Below are positions 25,117-34,102 of a stretch of 64,000 bases of DNA, piece after piece. Position 1 is the first letter of the stretch. Every line of letters starts with the position of its first letter. The notes beneath the pieces are model-generated. The model was not told the DNA's origin. It worked only from the letters and a program-made list of their open reading frames with translations, and made no database searches. A program made the position numbers and the translations under genes. The stretch covers positions 1 through 64,000 of the forward strand of contig NZ_JAPHNL010000277.1 of NCBI RefSeq assembly GCF_026274175.1, given 5' to 3'. Source of the stretch: Streptomyces beihaiensis. GTDB lineage: Bacteria; Actinomycetota; Actinomycetes; Streptomycetales; Streptomycetaceae.

Positions 25117-25911
25117 ATGATGGGACCGGCACACTCGCTGTCCGGAGCGGCGGCCTGGCTGGGGGTGGGCGCGGCAGCGGCGGCAGCCGGACACCCGATG
25201 CCCTGGCCCGTCGTCCTGGTGGGGGCGCTGATCTGCGCGGGCGCCGCCCTCGCCCCGGACCTCGACCACAAGGCGGCGACGATCTCGCGTGCCTTCGGAC
25301 CGCTCTCACGAGGCGTGTGCGAGGTCGTCGACAAACTCTCGGCCACCGTCTACAAGGCCACCCGGAAGAAAGGCGACCCCAGCCGCTCCGGGGGGCACCG
25401 CACCCTCACGCACACGTGGCTGTGGGCGGTGCTGATCGGCGCCGGCACCTCCTTCGCGGCGATCACGGGAGGCCGCTGGGTCGTCCTCGGGATCCTGTTC
25501 GTGCACATGGTGCTCGCCATCGAAGGGCTGCTGTGGCGGGCCGCCCGCGGCTCCAGCAGCGACGTCCTCGTGTGGCTTCTCGCGGCGACCAGCGCCTGGA
25601 TCCTCGCCGGCATACTGGACAAACCGGGCCACGGATCGGACTGGCTGTTCACCCAGCCGGGCCAGGAGTACCTGTGGCTGGGCCTGCCGATCGTGCTCGG
25701 CGCCCTGGTGCACGACATCGGCGACGCGCTCACCGTGTCGGGCTGCCCGATCCTGTGGCCCATCCCGATCGGCCGCAAGCGCTGGTACCCGGTGGGCCCG
25801 CCGAAGGTCATGCGGTTCCGGGCGGGCAGCTGGGTCGAGGTGAAGGTCCTCATGCCCGTCTTCATGATGCTCGGCGGGATGGGCTGCGCGGCCGCGCTCA
25901 ACTTCATCTGA
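25117..25911 (+). CDS. membrane-bound metal-dependent hydrolase-like protein (YdjM/DUF457 type)
   Basis: A 264-residue polytopic membrane protein. Family hallmarks are the N-terminal GPAHSLSGAAAWLG, the PDLDHKAA acidic-His site near residue 48, GGHRTLTHTW near residue 92 and HDIGDALTVSG near residue 203, which together can form a metal site facing the membrane. Four or five spans are visible. The ATG at 25117 or the following ATG at 25120 may be used; GGGGCGGAAG precedes both. It diverges from the helicase. The family is also described as LexA-binding inner-membrane-associated hydrolases, but no activity can be inferred. Confidence 0.82.
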   Translation: MMGPAHSLSGAAAWLGVGAAAAAAGHPMPWPVVLVGALICAGAALAPDLDHKAATISRAFGPLSRGVCEVVDKLSATVYKATRKKGDPSRSGGHRTLTHTWLWAVLIGAGTSFAAITGGRWVVLGILFVHMVLAIEGLLWRAARGSSSDVLVWLLAATSAWILAGILDKPGHGSDWLFTQPGQEYLWLGLPIVLGALVHDIGDALTVSGCPILWPIPIGRKRWYPVGPPKVMRFRAGSWVEVKVLMPVFMMLGGMGCAAALNFI

Positions 25912-25934
25912 GCCCGGCCGCGCCCCCGGCGCGC

Positions 25935-27725
25935 TCACCCGTGCCAGGACCGCCACAGCGCGGCGTACGCACCGTCGGCCGCCACCAGCTCGTCATGGCT
26001 GCCGAGCTCGCGGATCCGTCCGTCCTCGACCACGGCGATCACGTCCGCGTCGTGCGCCGTGTGGAGCCGGTGCGCGATGGCGACGACGGTGCGGCCGTCG
26101 AGGACCCGGCCCAGGGACCGCTCCAGGTTCCGCGCGGCACGCGGATCGAGCAGCGAGGTCGCCTCGTCGAGAACCAGCGTGTGCGGGTCGGCGAGGACCA
26201 GCCGGGCCAGAGCGATCTGCTGGGCCTGCGCGGGAGTGAGTGCCACGCCGCCCGAACCGACCTCCGTGTCGAGCCCCTCGGAAAGGGCCCGCGCCCAGTC
26301 TCCGGCTTCGACCGCGCCGAGCGCCGCCCACAGCTCCGCGTCCCCGGCATCGGCGCTGGCCAGGCGCAGGTTGTCCCGCAAGGAACCGACGAACACGTGG
26401 TGCTCCTGGTTGACCAGGGCCACATGCGCCCGCACCCGCTCGGCCTGCATCCGCGACAGCTGTGCCCCTCCGAGTGTGACCCGGCCGGTGCGCGGCGCGT
26501 AGATGCCGGCGAGCAGCCGCCCCAGCGTCGACTTCCCCGCCCCGGACGGCCCGACCAGGGCGAGCCGTGTTCCGGGGGCCACCCGGAGCGACACCGTGCG
26601 CAGCACGTCGACGCCCTCGCGGTAGCCGAAATGCACGTCGTCGGCGAGCACGTCGCGCCCGTCGGGCCGCACGGACGGGTCGCCCGAGTCCGACTCGATG
26701 TCCCGTACGCCGACCAACCGGGCCAGCGAGACCTGGGCGACCTGAAGCTCGTCGTACCAGCGCAGGATCAGGCCGATCGGGTCCACCAGCATCTGCGCGA
26801 TGAGCGCGCTCGTCGTGAGCTGACCCACTCCGATCCAACCCCGCAGGACGAAGACACCGCCGATCAGCAGGACGGACAGCAGCACGATGACGTGGACGGC
26901 ATTGATCACGGGGAAGAGGACGGACCGCAGATAGAGCGTGTAGCGCTCCCACGCCGTCCACTCCTTGATGCGCCGCTCCGACAGCTCCACCCGGCGCCCG
27001 CCGAGCCGGTGCGCCTCCACCGTGCGTCCGGCGTCCACGGTCTCCGTGAGCGCCGCCGCGACGGACGCGTACCCGGCGGCCTCCGACCGGTACGCCGACG
27101 GCGCCCGCCTGAAGTACCAACGGCAGCCGAGCACCAGGACCGGCACCGCGATGAGAAGCGCCGGGGCCAGCGGGGGAGCTGTCACCGCGAGCCCGCCGAT
27201 CAGCAGCGCCGCCCACACGACGCCGATGGACAGCTGCGGCACCGCCTCCCGCATCGCGTTGGCGAGCCGGTCGATGTCGGTCGTGATCCGGGACAGCAGG
27301 TCACCCGTCCCGGCTCGCTCGAGCACGCCCGGCGGCAGGCCGACGGACCGCACCAGAAAGTCCTCGCGCAGATCCGCCAGCATCCGCTCACCGAGCATCG
27401 CCCCGCGCAGCCGCACCTGTCGCACGAACACGGCCTGAACCACCAGCGCCAGCGCGAACAGGCCGATGGTGCGCTCAAGGTGCAGGGCGCGCAGCGCGTC
27501 AGCGCCGTCCGAGACGTCCTGCACCAGGCCGCCCAGAAGGTAGGGGCCCGCCATCGACGCCACGACCGAGACGGTGTTCACACCGATCAACAGCAGGAAG
27601 GCGCGCCGGTGACGGTGGTACAGCTCCCTCACGTAGCCGCGGACGGTGGCCGTGGTCCCGACCGGCAGCGTGCTGGCCGTGGTGGGGGCCGCCGGATCGT
27701 ACTCCGGGGGCGCCACGCCGATCAT
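25935..27725 (-). CDS. ABC exporter half-transporter with canonical Walker A but degenerate signature
   Basis: A 596-residue membrane-NBD fusion. Six spans occupy about residues 35-310. The NBD has canonical Walker A VGPSGAGKSTLG near residue 390, Q-loop ALVNQEHHVF, Walker B TLVLDEATSLLD and the switch His in IAHRLHT. The ABC signature is LTPAQAQQ rather than LSGGQ. Its ATG overlaps the stop of the upstream half-transporter by four bases (ATGA), so the two are co-translated and should pair. Because the partner has the opposite defects, the heterodimer should have one working ATP site (see findings). Substrate unknown; multidrug or peptide/siderophore export are all possible. Confidence 0.9.
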   Translation of the reverse strand: MIGVAPPEYDPAAPTTASTLPVGTTATVRGYVRELYHRHRRAFLLLIGVNTVSVVASMAGPYLLGGLVQDVSDGADALRALHLERTIGLFALALVVQAVFVRQVRLRGAMLGERMLADLREDFLVRSVGLPPGVLERAGTGDLLSRITTDIDRLANAMREAVPQLSIGVVWAALLIGGLAVTAPPLAPALLIAVPVLVLGCRWYFRRAPSAYRSEAAGYASVAAALTETVDAGRTVEAHRLGGRRVELSERRIKEWTAWERYTLYLRSVLFPVINAVHVIVLLSVLLIGGVFVLRGWIGVGQLTTSALIAQMLVDPIGLILRWYDELQVAQVSLARLVGVRDIESDSGDPSVRPDGRDVLADDVHFGYREGVDVLRTVSLRVAPGTRLALVGPSGAGKSTLGRLLAGIYAPRTGRVTLGGAQLSRMQAERVRAHVALVNQEHHVFVGSLRDNLRLASADAGDAELWAALGAVEAGDWARALSEGLDTEVGSGGVALTPAQAQQIALARLVLADPHTLVLDEATSLLDPRAARNLERSLGRVLDGRTVVAIAHRLHTAHDADVIAVVEDGRIRELGSHDELVAADGAYAALWRSWHG

Positions 27726-29545
27726 GCCGTCTCCTCGATGTCGATATCACTGTCTTCTTCCGGGCCCTGAACGGCCGGGCGTACGAGGGCCTCCTCGCCC
27801 GTCTCTCGGGTGACGACCGCGCGGTACAGCGGCTCGCCGCGCACCAGTTTCCGGTGCTCACCGGCCGCCGCGACCCGCCCCTCCCGCACGAACACCACAC
27901 GGTCGGCACGGTCGAGCAGCAGCGGGGACGAGGTGAACACCACCGTCGTACGCCCGCGCCGCAGCGTCCGCAGCCCCCGGGCGATGCGGGCCTCGGTGTG
28001 CGAGTCGACGGCGGACGTCGGCTCGTCCAGGACGAGCACCTCCGGGTCGGTCACCAGCGACCGGGCCAGCGCCAGGCGCTGGCGTTGGCCGCCGGACAGA
28101 GAGCGGCCGCGCTCGGTGACACGGGCGCGCATCGGATCCTCGTCGACGCAGGCCTGCGAGAGCGCGTCGAGGACATCGCCGCACTCAGCCGCCGCCAGAG
28201 CCTCCCGCGGGCCGACAGCCCCGGACGCCGGGACGTCGAAGAGCTCGGCGAGCGTGCCCGACAACAGCACCGGGTCCTTGTCCTGGACGAGCACGGCCGT
28301 ACGCGCCTCTTCCAGGGACAGCTCGTCCAGCGCAACACCGCCGAGAAGCACGGACGGCTGCGCCGGACCGTCGTCGTCCATGGGCGCGTGCCCGCCCAGA
28401 CGGTCGGCGAGCCGCCCCGCGGCGTCGGGGTCGCCGCAGACGACGGCCGTGAGCAGGCCCGAGGGGGCGAGCAGCCCGGTCGCCGGGTCGTACAGGTCAC
28501 CTGTCGGCACACCGGCAGCCTCCCGTGCCCCGCCCTCGCCGGCGCGGGTGCCGCGATCGAGGGCCAGCACGCGGGCCGCACGCTGCGCCGAGGGCCGGGA
28601 GAACGAGTAGGCCTGTGCGATCTCCTCGAAGTGCCGCAACGGATAGGCGAGCGTCATGATCGCGCTGTACACGGTGACCAGGTCGCCCACGGCGATCCGA
28701 CCCTCGCGCGCCAGATGGACGCCGTACCAGACCACGGCGATCAGCAGCAGTCCCGGAAGGAGGACCTGGACGGCGGAGATCAGAGCCCACATGCGGGCGC
28801 TGTGCACGGCGGCCTCGCGCACCTCCTGCGACGCACGGCGGTAACGGTCGAGGAACAGCTCCTCGCCGCCGATGCCGCGCAGCACGCGCAGCCCGGCGAC
28901 GGTGTCCGAGGCCAGTTCGGTGGCCCGTCCCGCCTTCTCGCGCTGACGGTCGGCGCGGCGTGTCGCACGCGGCAGCAGCGGCAGGACGGCCAGTGCGAGC
29001 ACGGGCATGCCGATCGCGACGACGACACCGAGCGCGGGCTGGTAGACGACCAGTCCGACCGTGGCCAGGACGACGGTGACGGCCGCCGCGAGGAACCGCG
29101 ACTGCGCCTCGACGAACCAGCCGATCTTCTCCACGTCCCCGGTGGAGACCGCGACGACCTCGCCCGCGGCGACCCGCCGGGTCAGCGCGGAGCCGAGCGC
29201 GGCCGCCTTGCGGGCGAGGAGCTGCTGCACGCGTGCGGCGGCCGTGATCCAGTTGGTGACCGCGGTGCGGTGCAGCATCGTGTCGCCGAGGGCGATCCCT
29301 GCGCCGAGCAGAACGATCAGACCGCCCGCGGCGGCCAGGCGGGACCCCGAGCCGTCGACGACCGCCTGTACGGCGTATCCGACGCCGTACGGAAGTCCGG
29401 CGACCGAGGCGAAGTGGAGCAGCCCCCAGGCCAGGGAGCGGAGCTGGCCGCGGAGCTGGTTCCGGCCGAGCCAGAACAGGAACCGAGGCCCGGAGCGCGC
29501 GTCGGGCACGCCGGGGTCGGGGTACGGAAGGTCGGAGATCTGCAT
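27722..29545 (-). CDS. ABC exporter half-transporter with degenerate Walker A and switch
   Basis: A 607-residue membrane-NBD fusion, the partner of the preceding entry. Six spans lie at about residues 30-300. The NBD keeps the signature LSGGQRQRLALAR and Walker B VLVLDEPTSAVD. The Walker A position reads CGDPDAAGRL, without GxxGxGK(S/T), and the switch His is replaced (VVFTSSPLLL). The start ATG at 29545 (MQISDLPYPDPG) is supported by family length; an upstream in-frame ATG at 29596 adds an unlikely basic leader. It is the first gene of a two-gene operon, diverging from the L,D-transpeptidase gene. Confidence 0.9.
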   Translation of the reverse strand: MQISDLPYPDPGVPDARSGPRFLFWLGRNQLRGQLRSLAWGLLHFASVAGLPYGVGYAVQAVVDGSGSRLAAAGGLIVLLGAGIALGDTMLHRTAVTNWITAAARVQQLLARKAAALGSALTRRVAAGEVVAVSTGDVEKIGWFVEAQSRFLAAAVTVVLATVGLVVYQPALGVVVAIGMPVLALAVLPLLPRATRRADRQREKAGRATELASDTVAGLRVLRGIGGEELFLDRYRRASQEVREAAVHSARMWALISAVQVLLPGLLLIAVVWYGVHLAREGRIAVGDLVTVYSAIMTLAYPLRHFEEIAQAYSFSRPSAQRAARVLALDRGTRAGEGGAREAAGVPTGDLYDPATGLLAPSGLLTAVVCGDPDAAGRLADRLGGHAPMDDDGPAQPSVLLGGVALDELSLEEARTAVLVQDKDPVLLSGTLAELFDVPASGAVGPREALAAAECGDVLDALSQACVDEDPMRARVTERGRSLSGGQRQRLALARSLVTDPEVLVLDEPTSAVDSHTEARIARGLRTLRRGRTTVVFTSSPLLLDRADRVVFVREGRVAAAGEHRKLVRGEPLYRAVVTRETGEEALVRPAVQGPEEDSDIDIEETA

Positions 29546-29719
29546 GACGTCCCAGGACTCGAAACGGGGACCGTGGGTGAGATTCGGTCGTGGCAAGCCG
29601 TGAAAGGTTCGCGTCCCACCGTGACCGGAGGCAAACGGTTTTCCGTCCCCCGCGAAGAATCGGCCCCCGCACCGCGGAATCCTGGGCCGGCGCGGTGCGG
29701 GCCGGGACGTGGTGCGACG

Positions 29720-30493
29720 ATGGACCGCATGCGTGGTGCGGGTTCGGTGGTGCGGGCGGGTGCCGTGACGGCGGCGTTCGGGGTTCTTCTGGCGACGGTC
29801 GGGGCATGCGGTGCCGACGGCGGCGGCAGGAGCGAGGGCGACAAGCCGGCCGCGAGAGAACGGGGTTCGGCGGGCGGGGCACAGAGCGACAAGGCGCGCA
29901 CAGTCGCCCCCGGGCGCATCCCCGGTGTGGGGGAGCGCTACTGGCAGCAGATACCGGACGACACACGGCAGGCCGTCGTGGTCTACGGCGACGGCAAGAA
30001 CTCAGGGAACGCGACCATCGCCCTGTACACCAAGTCCGGCGGCAGCTGGAAGAAGCAGCGCGACTGGTCGGGTCACAACGGAAAGAAGGGCTGGACGACC
30101 GACCACCACGAGGGCGACCGGCGCAGCCCCGTCGGGGTGTTCACCCTCTCCGACGCCGGCGGCGTACTCGCCGATCCCGGCGCCAAGCTCCCGTACACAC
30201 GCTCGGCCGCGTTCCGGGCTCCGCGCACCTGGTCCACGTCGTACTGGCACGACTTCGACTACGTGATCGCCATCGACTACAACCGGGTCAAGGGCACCCC
30301 GCCCAACGATCCGACCCGCCCCCAGGGCCAGTCCAAGGGCGGCGGCATCTGGCTGCACATGGACCACGGCAGCGGCACCTCCGGGTGTGTCAGTCAGTCG
30401 CGGGCGAACATGGCCTACCTGCTCAAGACGCTCGACCCCGCTCAGCACCCGGTCGTCGTCATGGGTGACAAGGCCGACCTTCAGGCGCCCTGA
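29720..30493 (+). CDS. L,D-transpeptidase-family lipoprotein
   Basis: A 257-residue exported protein with a YkuD-type catalytic domain that could form 3-3 cross-links or attach proteins to peptidoglycan. An N-terminal signal ends in the lipobox TVGAC, so Cys30 is probably lipidated. A Gly/Ser-rich spacer follows. The catalytic block has His213/His216 (HMDHGSGTSGCVS) and nucleophile Cys223. No LysM or Ig-like domains are seen, so it is the short L,D-transpeptidase type. ATGs at 29720 and 29729 are both possible starts, neither with a strong ribosome site. It stands between the ABC pair and the convergent dehydrogenase gene. Confidence 0.9.
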   Translation: MDRMRGAGSVVRAGAVTAAFGVLLATVGACGADGGGRSEGDKPAARERGSAGGAQSDKARTVAPGRIPGVGERYWQQIPDDTRQAVVVYGDGKNSGNATIALYTKSGGSWKKQRDWSGHNGKKGWTTDHHEGDRRSPVGVFTLSDAGGVLADPGAKLPYTRSAAFRAPRTWSTSYWHDFDYVIAIDYNRVKGTPPNDPTRPQGQSKGGGIWLHMDHGSGTSGCVSQSRANMAYLLKTLDPAQHPVVVMGDKADLQAP

Positions 30494-30508
30494 CCGGCCA
30501 CCGCTGCG

Positions 30509-33436
30509 TCACGGCGGACCGGGGCGCGTGGCCCGCTCCAGTTCGACGAGCACGGAGTGGTACGAGCGGCCCGTCGCGTGGTCCATGCCGACCTCGCACA
30601 TCCGGTTCGCCGACAGATACGCGTCGTAGAAGCGCGACCCGACCTCGGCGGCCTCCTTGCGGGTCGCGGACTCGGTGAGCTCCTTGTGGAGCATCCCGCG
30701 GTCGCCGGCGAACGCGCAGCAGCCCGCGTCGTCGGGGACGACCACCTCGTGCGCGCACGCCTCGGCGACGGCCTTCAAGTGTCCGACGTCCCCCAGGTGT
30801 TCCATGGAACAGGCCGGGTGGAGCACGGCCGAGCCCACCACGCGCCGTACCTCCAGACGGGGCAGCAGTTCCTCGGCCGCCCAGACGATCGAGTCGACCA
30901 CCGTCAGCTCCGCGTGCAACTCGCGGTTGTCGTCGGTGAGATACGGCACGACCTCGTGGGCGATGCCCAGCGTGCACGACGAGGCATCCACGACCAGGGG
31001 GAAGCGGCCGCCGGCGGTCCAGCCCCAGGCCGCCTCCACGATCCGGTTCGCCATGATCGTGTTGCCCTCCTCGTAGCCCTTGGAGTGCCAGATCGTGGCA
31101 CAGCAGGTGCCCGAGACATCACCGGGAATCCAGACCGGCCTGCCCGCGCGAGAGGAGACCGCGACAACGGCGTGCGGGAGCGACACGGCACCGGGCGAAG
31201 CGAAAATACGGTTCACACACGCCGGGTAGTAGACGGCCGCGGCACCCACGCGCGCGGTGCGCGGCAGCGTACGCGCGGCGGCCCCCGGGATCCGCGGCAG
31301 CCACTCGGGCACCAGGTCGGGGCGGACCGCCTTGCGGGCGGCGCCGGTGAGGGACGTGAGCAGCCGGTCGCTGATCTTGTCGGCGGCCGCGACGGCGAGG
31401 CGCGCGGACGCCTCGACGGCCTTGAAACGCCGTGCGGTGAACGCCGCCGCCTTCTCCTCACGCGGGCTGTGCCGCGCGTGCCGCAGATCCTTCATGAACG
31501 CGCCGGTGTCGATGCCCACGGGGCAGGCCAGCTTGCACGTCGAGTCCCCGGCGCAGGTGTCCACGGCGTCGTACCCGTACGCGTCGATCAGCTCGCGCTC
31601 GACCGGCGAACCGGACGGCTGACGGGTCATCTCGCGGCGCAGCACGATCCGCTGGCGCGGCGTCGTGGTCAGGTCCTCGCTGGGGCAGGTGGGCTCGCAG
31701 AATCCGCACTCGATGCACGGGTCCGCGACCGCCTCCACCGTGGGGATCGTCTTGAGACCACGCAGATGGGCCTGTGGATCACGGTCCAGGACGATGCGCG
31801 GGGCCAGGACGCCGTCGGGGTCGATGACCTGTTTTGTGCGCCACATCAACTCCGTGGCCCGTGGGCCCCATTCGAGCTCAAGGAAGGGAGCGATGTTGCG
31901 CCCCGTGGCGTGCTCGGCCTTGAGCGAACCGTCGAACCGCTCGACCGTGAGGCGGCAGAAATCGTCCATGAAGGCCGCGTACCGCTCCACGTCCTGCGGG
32001 CGGGCCGCGTCGAACGCCAGCAGGAAGTGCAGGTTGCCGTGCGCCGCGTGCCCGGCCACCGCCGCCTCGAAGCCGTGCCGTGTCTGGAGGTCGAGCAGTT
32101 CCTCGCAGGCCTCGGCCAGGCGGGCGGGCGGCACCGCGAAATCCTCAGTGATCAGCGTCGTCCCTGAGGGACGTGAACCGCCCACCGCCGTCACGAACGC
32201 CTTGCGAGCCTTCCAGTACCCGGCGATCGTCTTCGCGTCGCGTGTGAACGCGTTGGTGACGGAGTCGACGGGCGCCACCAGGTCGAGCCCCTTGAGCACC
32301 TCGGCGGCAGCGGCCTCGTAGGCGGCCTGCCGCTCCTCGTTCGGCGCGCGGAACTCCACGAGCAGCGCCGTCGTGTCCTTGGGCAGCCGGGCCCAGTCCC
32401 GGGGCACGCCCGGCACGCTGACCGAGGCGCGCAACGTGTTGCCGTCCATGAGCTCGACGGCCTGCGCCCCCGCCTCGTTGAACGCGGGCACCGCCGCGGC
32501 GGCCGCGGGCAGCGAGGGGAAGAACAACAGTGCCGTCGACGCCTTCCGGTCCAACGGCAGCGTGTCGAAGACGACTTCGCAGATGAACCCGAACGTGCCC
32601 TGCGAGCCCACCATGAGCCCGCGCAGGATCTGCGCCGGCGTCGCCCCGTCCAGGAAGGCGTCCAGGCGGTATCCGTTGGTGTTCTTGATCTCGTACTTGG
32701 CGCGGATCCGCCGAGTGAGTTCCGTGTCCGCCTCGATCTCCCGCTTGATCGCGAGCAGCCCCTCGCACAGTCGGGGCTCGGCGTGCGCGAGTTCCTCGTC
32801 CGCCCGCGGGTCGGCGGTGTCCACGACGGTGCCGGACGGCAGGACGAAGGTGAGCGAGGCGAGCGTACGGTACGAATTGCGGGTCGTGCCCGCCGTCATC
32901 CCCGAGGCGTTGTTGGCCACCACACCGCCGACCGTGCAGGCGATGGCGCTCGCCGGGTCCGGGCCGAGGATCCGGCCGTGCCGGGCCAGGGTGACGTTGG
33001 CGCGCATCACCGTCGTGCCCGGACCGATCCGGGCCCGCGCACCGTCGTCCAGGACCTCGACCCCGGCCCAGAACTTGCGGACGTCGACCAGGATGTCCTC
33101 GCCCTGCGCCTGCCCGTTCAGCGACGTGCCCGCCGCGCGGAAGACGACCTCACGACCCTTGCCGCGCGCGTACGACAACACGGCCGACACGTCGTCCACG
33201 TCCTGGGCGACGACCACCACCTGCGGCACGAAGCGATAGGGGCTCGCGTCCGACGCGTACCGCACCAGGTCCGAGATGTTCGTGAGCACCTTCTGCTCGC
33301 CGAGGAGGGCGGTCAGCTCCGAGCGCAGCGGCTCCGGCGTGCCGCCCGCCTGCCGGTCCGAGACCCGGTCGGGGGCCGGGCCCGCGGGACGGGTCGCGGG
33401 GCGCAGTGCTTCCGGTTTCGGCTCCAGCAGCGGCAT
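30509..33436 (-). CDS. FAD-binding/Fe-S D-2-hydroxyacid (D-lactate-type) dehydrogenase
   Basis: A 975-residue fusion of an FAD_binding_4 domain (about 40-230, with GTSLNGQAQG near residue 105), an FAD-oxidase C domain (about 240-545), a 4Fe-4S segment and a CCG domain pair. Iron-sulfur Cys clusters are CIECGFCEPTCPS (near 573) and DTCAGDSTCKLACP (near 624). CCG signatures include YYPACVNRIF, GTCCATIW, HPACSMEHL and DDAGCCAFAGDRGM. This layout matches quinone- or cytochrome-linked D-lactate/2-hydroxyglutarate dehydrogenases working at the membrane face. AAGGAG precedes the ATG at 33436. It is 45 bases downstream of the MarR gene on the same strand. The exact 2-hydroxyacid is not certain. Confidence 0.9.
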   Translation of the reverse strand: MPLLEPKPEALRPATRPAGPAPDRVSDRQAGGTPEPLRSELTALLGEQKVLTNISDLVRYASDASPYRFVPQVVVVAQDVDDVSAVLSYARGKGREVVFRAAGTSLNGQAQGEDILVDVRKFWAGVEVLDDGARARIGPGTTVMRANVTLARHGRILGPDPASAIACTVGGVVANNASGMTAGTTRNSYRTLASLTFVLPSGTVVDTADPRADEELAHAEPRLCEGLLAIKREIEADTELTRRIRAKYEIKNTNGYRLDAFLDGATPAQILRGLMVGSQGTFGFICEVVFDTLPLDRKASTALLFFPSLPAAAAAVPAFNEAGAQAVELMDGNTLRASVSVPGVPRDWARLPKDTTALLVEFRAPNEERQAAYEAAAAEVLKGLDLVAPVDSVTNAFTRDAKTIAGYWKARKAFVTAVGGSRPSGTTLITEDFAVPPARLAEACEELLDLQTRHGFEAAVAGHAAHGNLHFLLAFDAARPQDVERYAAFMDDFCRLTVERFDGSLKAEHATGRNIAPFLELEWGPRATELMWRTKQVIDPDGVLAPRIVLDRDPQAHLRGLKTIPTVEAVADPCIECGFCEPTCPSEDLTTTPRQRIVLRREMTRQPSGSPVERELIDAYGYDAVDTCAGDSTCKLACPVGIDTGAFMKDLRHARHSPREEKAAAFTARRFKAVEASARLAVAAADKISDRLLTSLTGAARKAVRPDLVPEWLPRIPGAAARTLPRTARVGAAAVYYPACVNRIFASPGAVSLPHAVVAVSSRAGRPVWIPGDVSGTCCATIWHSKGYEEGNTIMANRIVEAAWGWTAGGRFPLVVDASSCTLGIAHEVVPYLTDDNRELHAELTVVDSIVWAAEELLPRLEVRRVVGSAVLHPACSMEHLGDVGHLKAVAEACAHEVVVPDDAGCCAFAGDRGMLHKELTESATRKEAAEVGSRFYDAYLSANRMCEVGMDHATGRSYHSVLVELERATRPGPP

Positions 33437-33481
33437 GGCCTCTCCTTCGCGGTGGCGCGGCGACGGTGCTCGGTCGTCCTG

Positions 33482-33937
33482 TCAGTGGTCCGGTGGGCGC
33501 GAGGTGTCGAGGGGGGACTCGAACAGCGCGTTCAGCAAGACGGTCAGCTGCGCGCGCTGCTCCGCGTCCAATGGGGCAAGGATCTCCTCTGCCGCCGCCC
33601 GGCGCGCGCTGCGCAGCTCCCGAAGGGCGGCCCTGCCGTGCTCGGTCAGCTCGATCCGGATGACCCGGCGGTTGCCCGGGTCGGGGACCCGGCGCACCAT
33701 GCCCGCCCCCTCGAGACCGTCCACGACGCTGGTCACGGCGCGCGGTACGACCTCGAGCCGCTGCGCCAGGTCGGCCATGCGCGGCGGGGTCTCGTAGTGC
33801 ACGAGCGTGCGCAGCAGCCGTGACTGCGCGGGGGTGATTCCCACCGGTTCGAGCTGTCGCTTCTGGATGCGGTGCAGGCGGCGGGTGAGCCGCAGCAACT
33901 GCTCGGCGAGGAAGCCGTCGGCGTCCGGTGTGTTCAT
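33482..33937 (-). CDS. MarR family transcriptional regulator
   Basis: A 151-residue MarR protein: LTRRLHRIQKRQLEPVGITP, the helix-turn-helix PPRMADLAQRLEVVPRAVTS (about 51-70) and the wing VPDPGNRRVIRIELTEHG. It diverges from an ABC exporter gene, with CATTGT-N11-ACAATG at 33963-33985 between them, and is followed by the FAD/Fe-S dehydrogenase gene. The usual arrangement implies repression of the exporter. ATG at 33937. Confidence 0.9.
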   Translation of the reverse strand: MNTPDADGFLAEQLLRLTRRLHRIQKRQLEPVGITPAQSRLLRTLVHYETPPRMADLAQRLEVVPRAVTSVVDGLEGAGMVRRVPDPGNRRVIRIELTEHGRAALRELRSARRAAAEEILAPLDAEQRAQLTVLLNALFESPLDTSRPPDH

Positions 33938-33962
33938 GGCGGAACATTATCAGGACCTCGTG

Positions 33963-33985
33963 CATTGTGAGTATAGGTAACAATG
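33963..33985. promoter_or_regulatory. probable MarR operator
   Basis: CATTGT (33963-33968) and ACAATG (33980-33985) form a perfect six-base inverted repeat with an 11-base spacer, in an AT-rich patch unlike its surroundings. It lies 26 bases upstream of the MarR start and 118 bases upstream of the ABC start. Confidence 0.55.
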
Positions 33986-34102
33986 AGCTATGCTCCTCGA
34001 AGTCGGCCGATGCTCGCCCGGTGCCGGGCGTCGCACGGCCGCGATGCTTCGTCGCGATGCTTCGTCGTGATGCCTTGTCGTCGATCGGCCCGTAGGAGGC
34101 CC

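Noticed and set aside
22041-27770. A 1,909-codon open frame on the + strand
   Set aside because: It runs antisense through tesB, the Ski2-like helicase and part of an ABC gene. All of those have clear motifs and codon bias on their own strands. High GC makes stop codons rare, so long antisense frames are expected.
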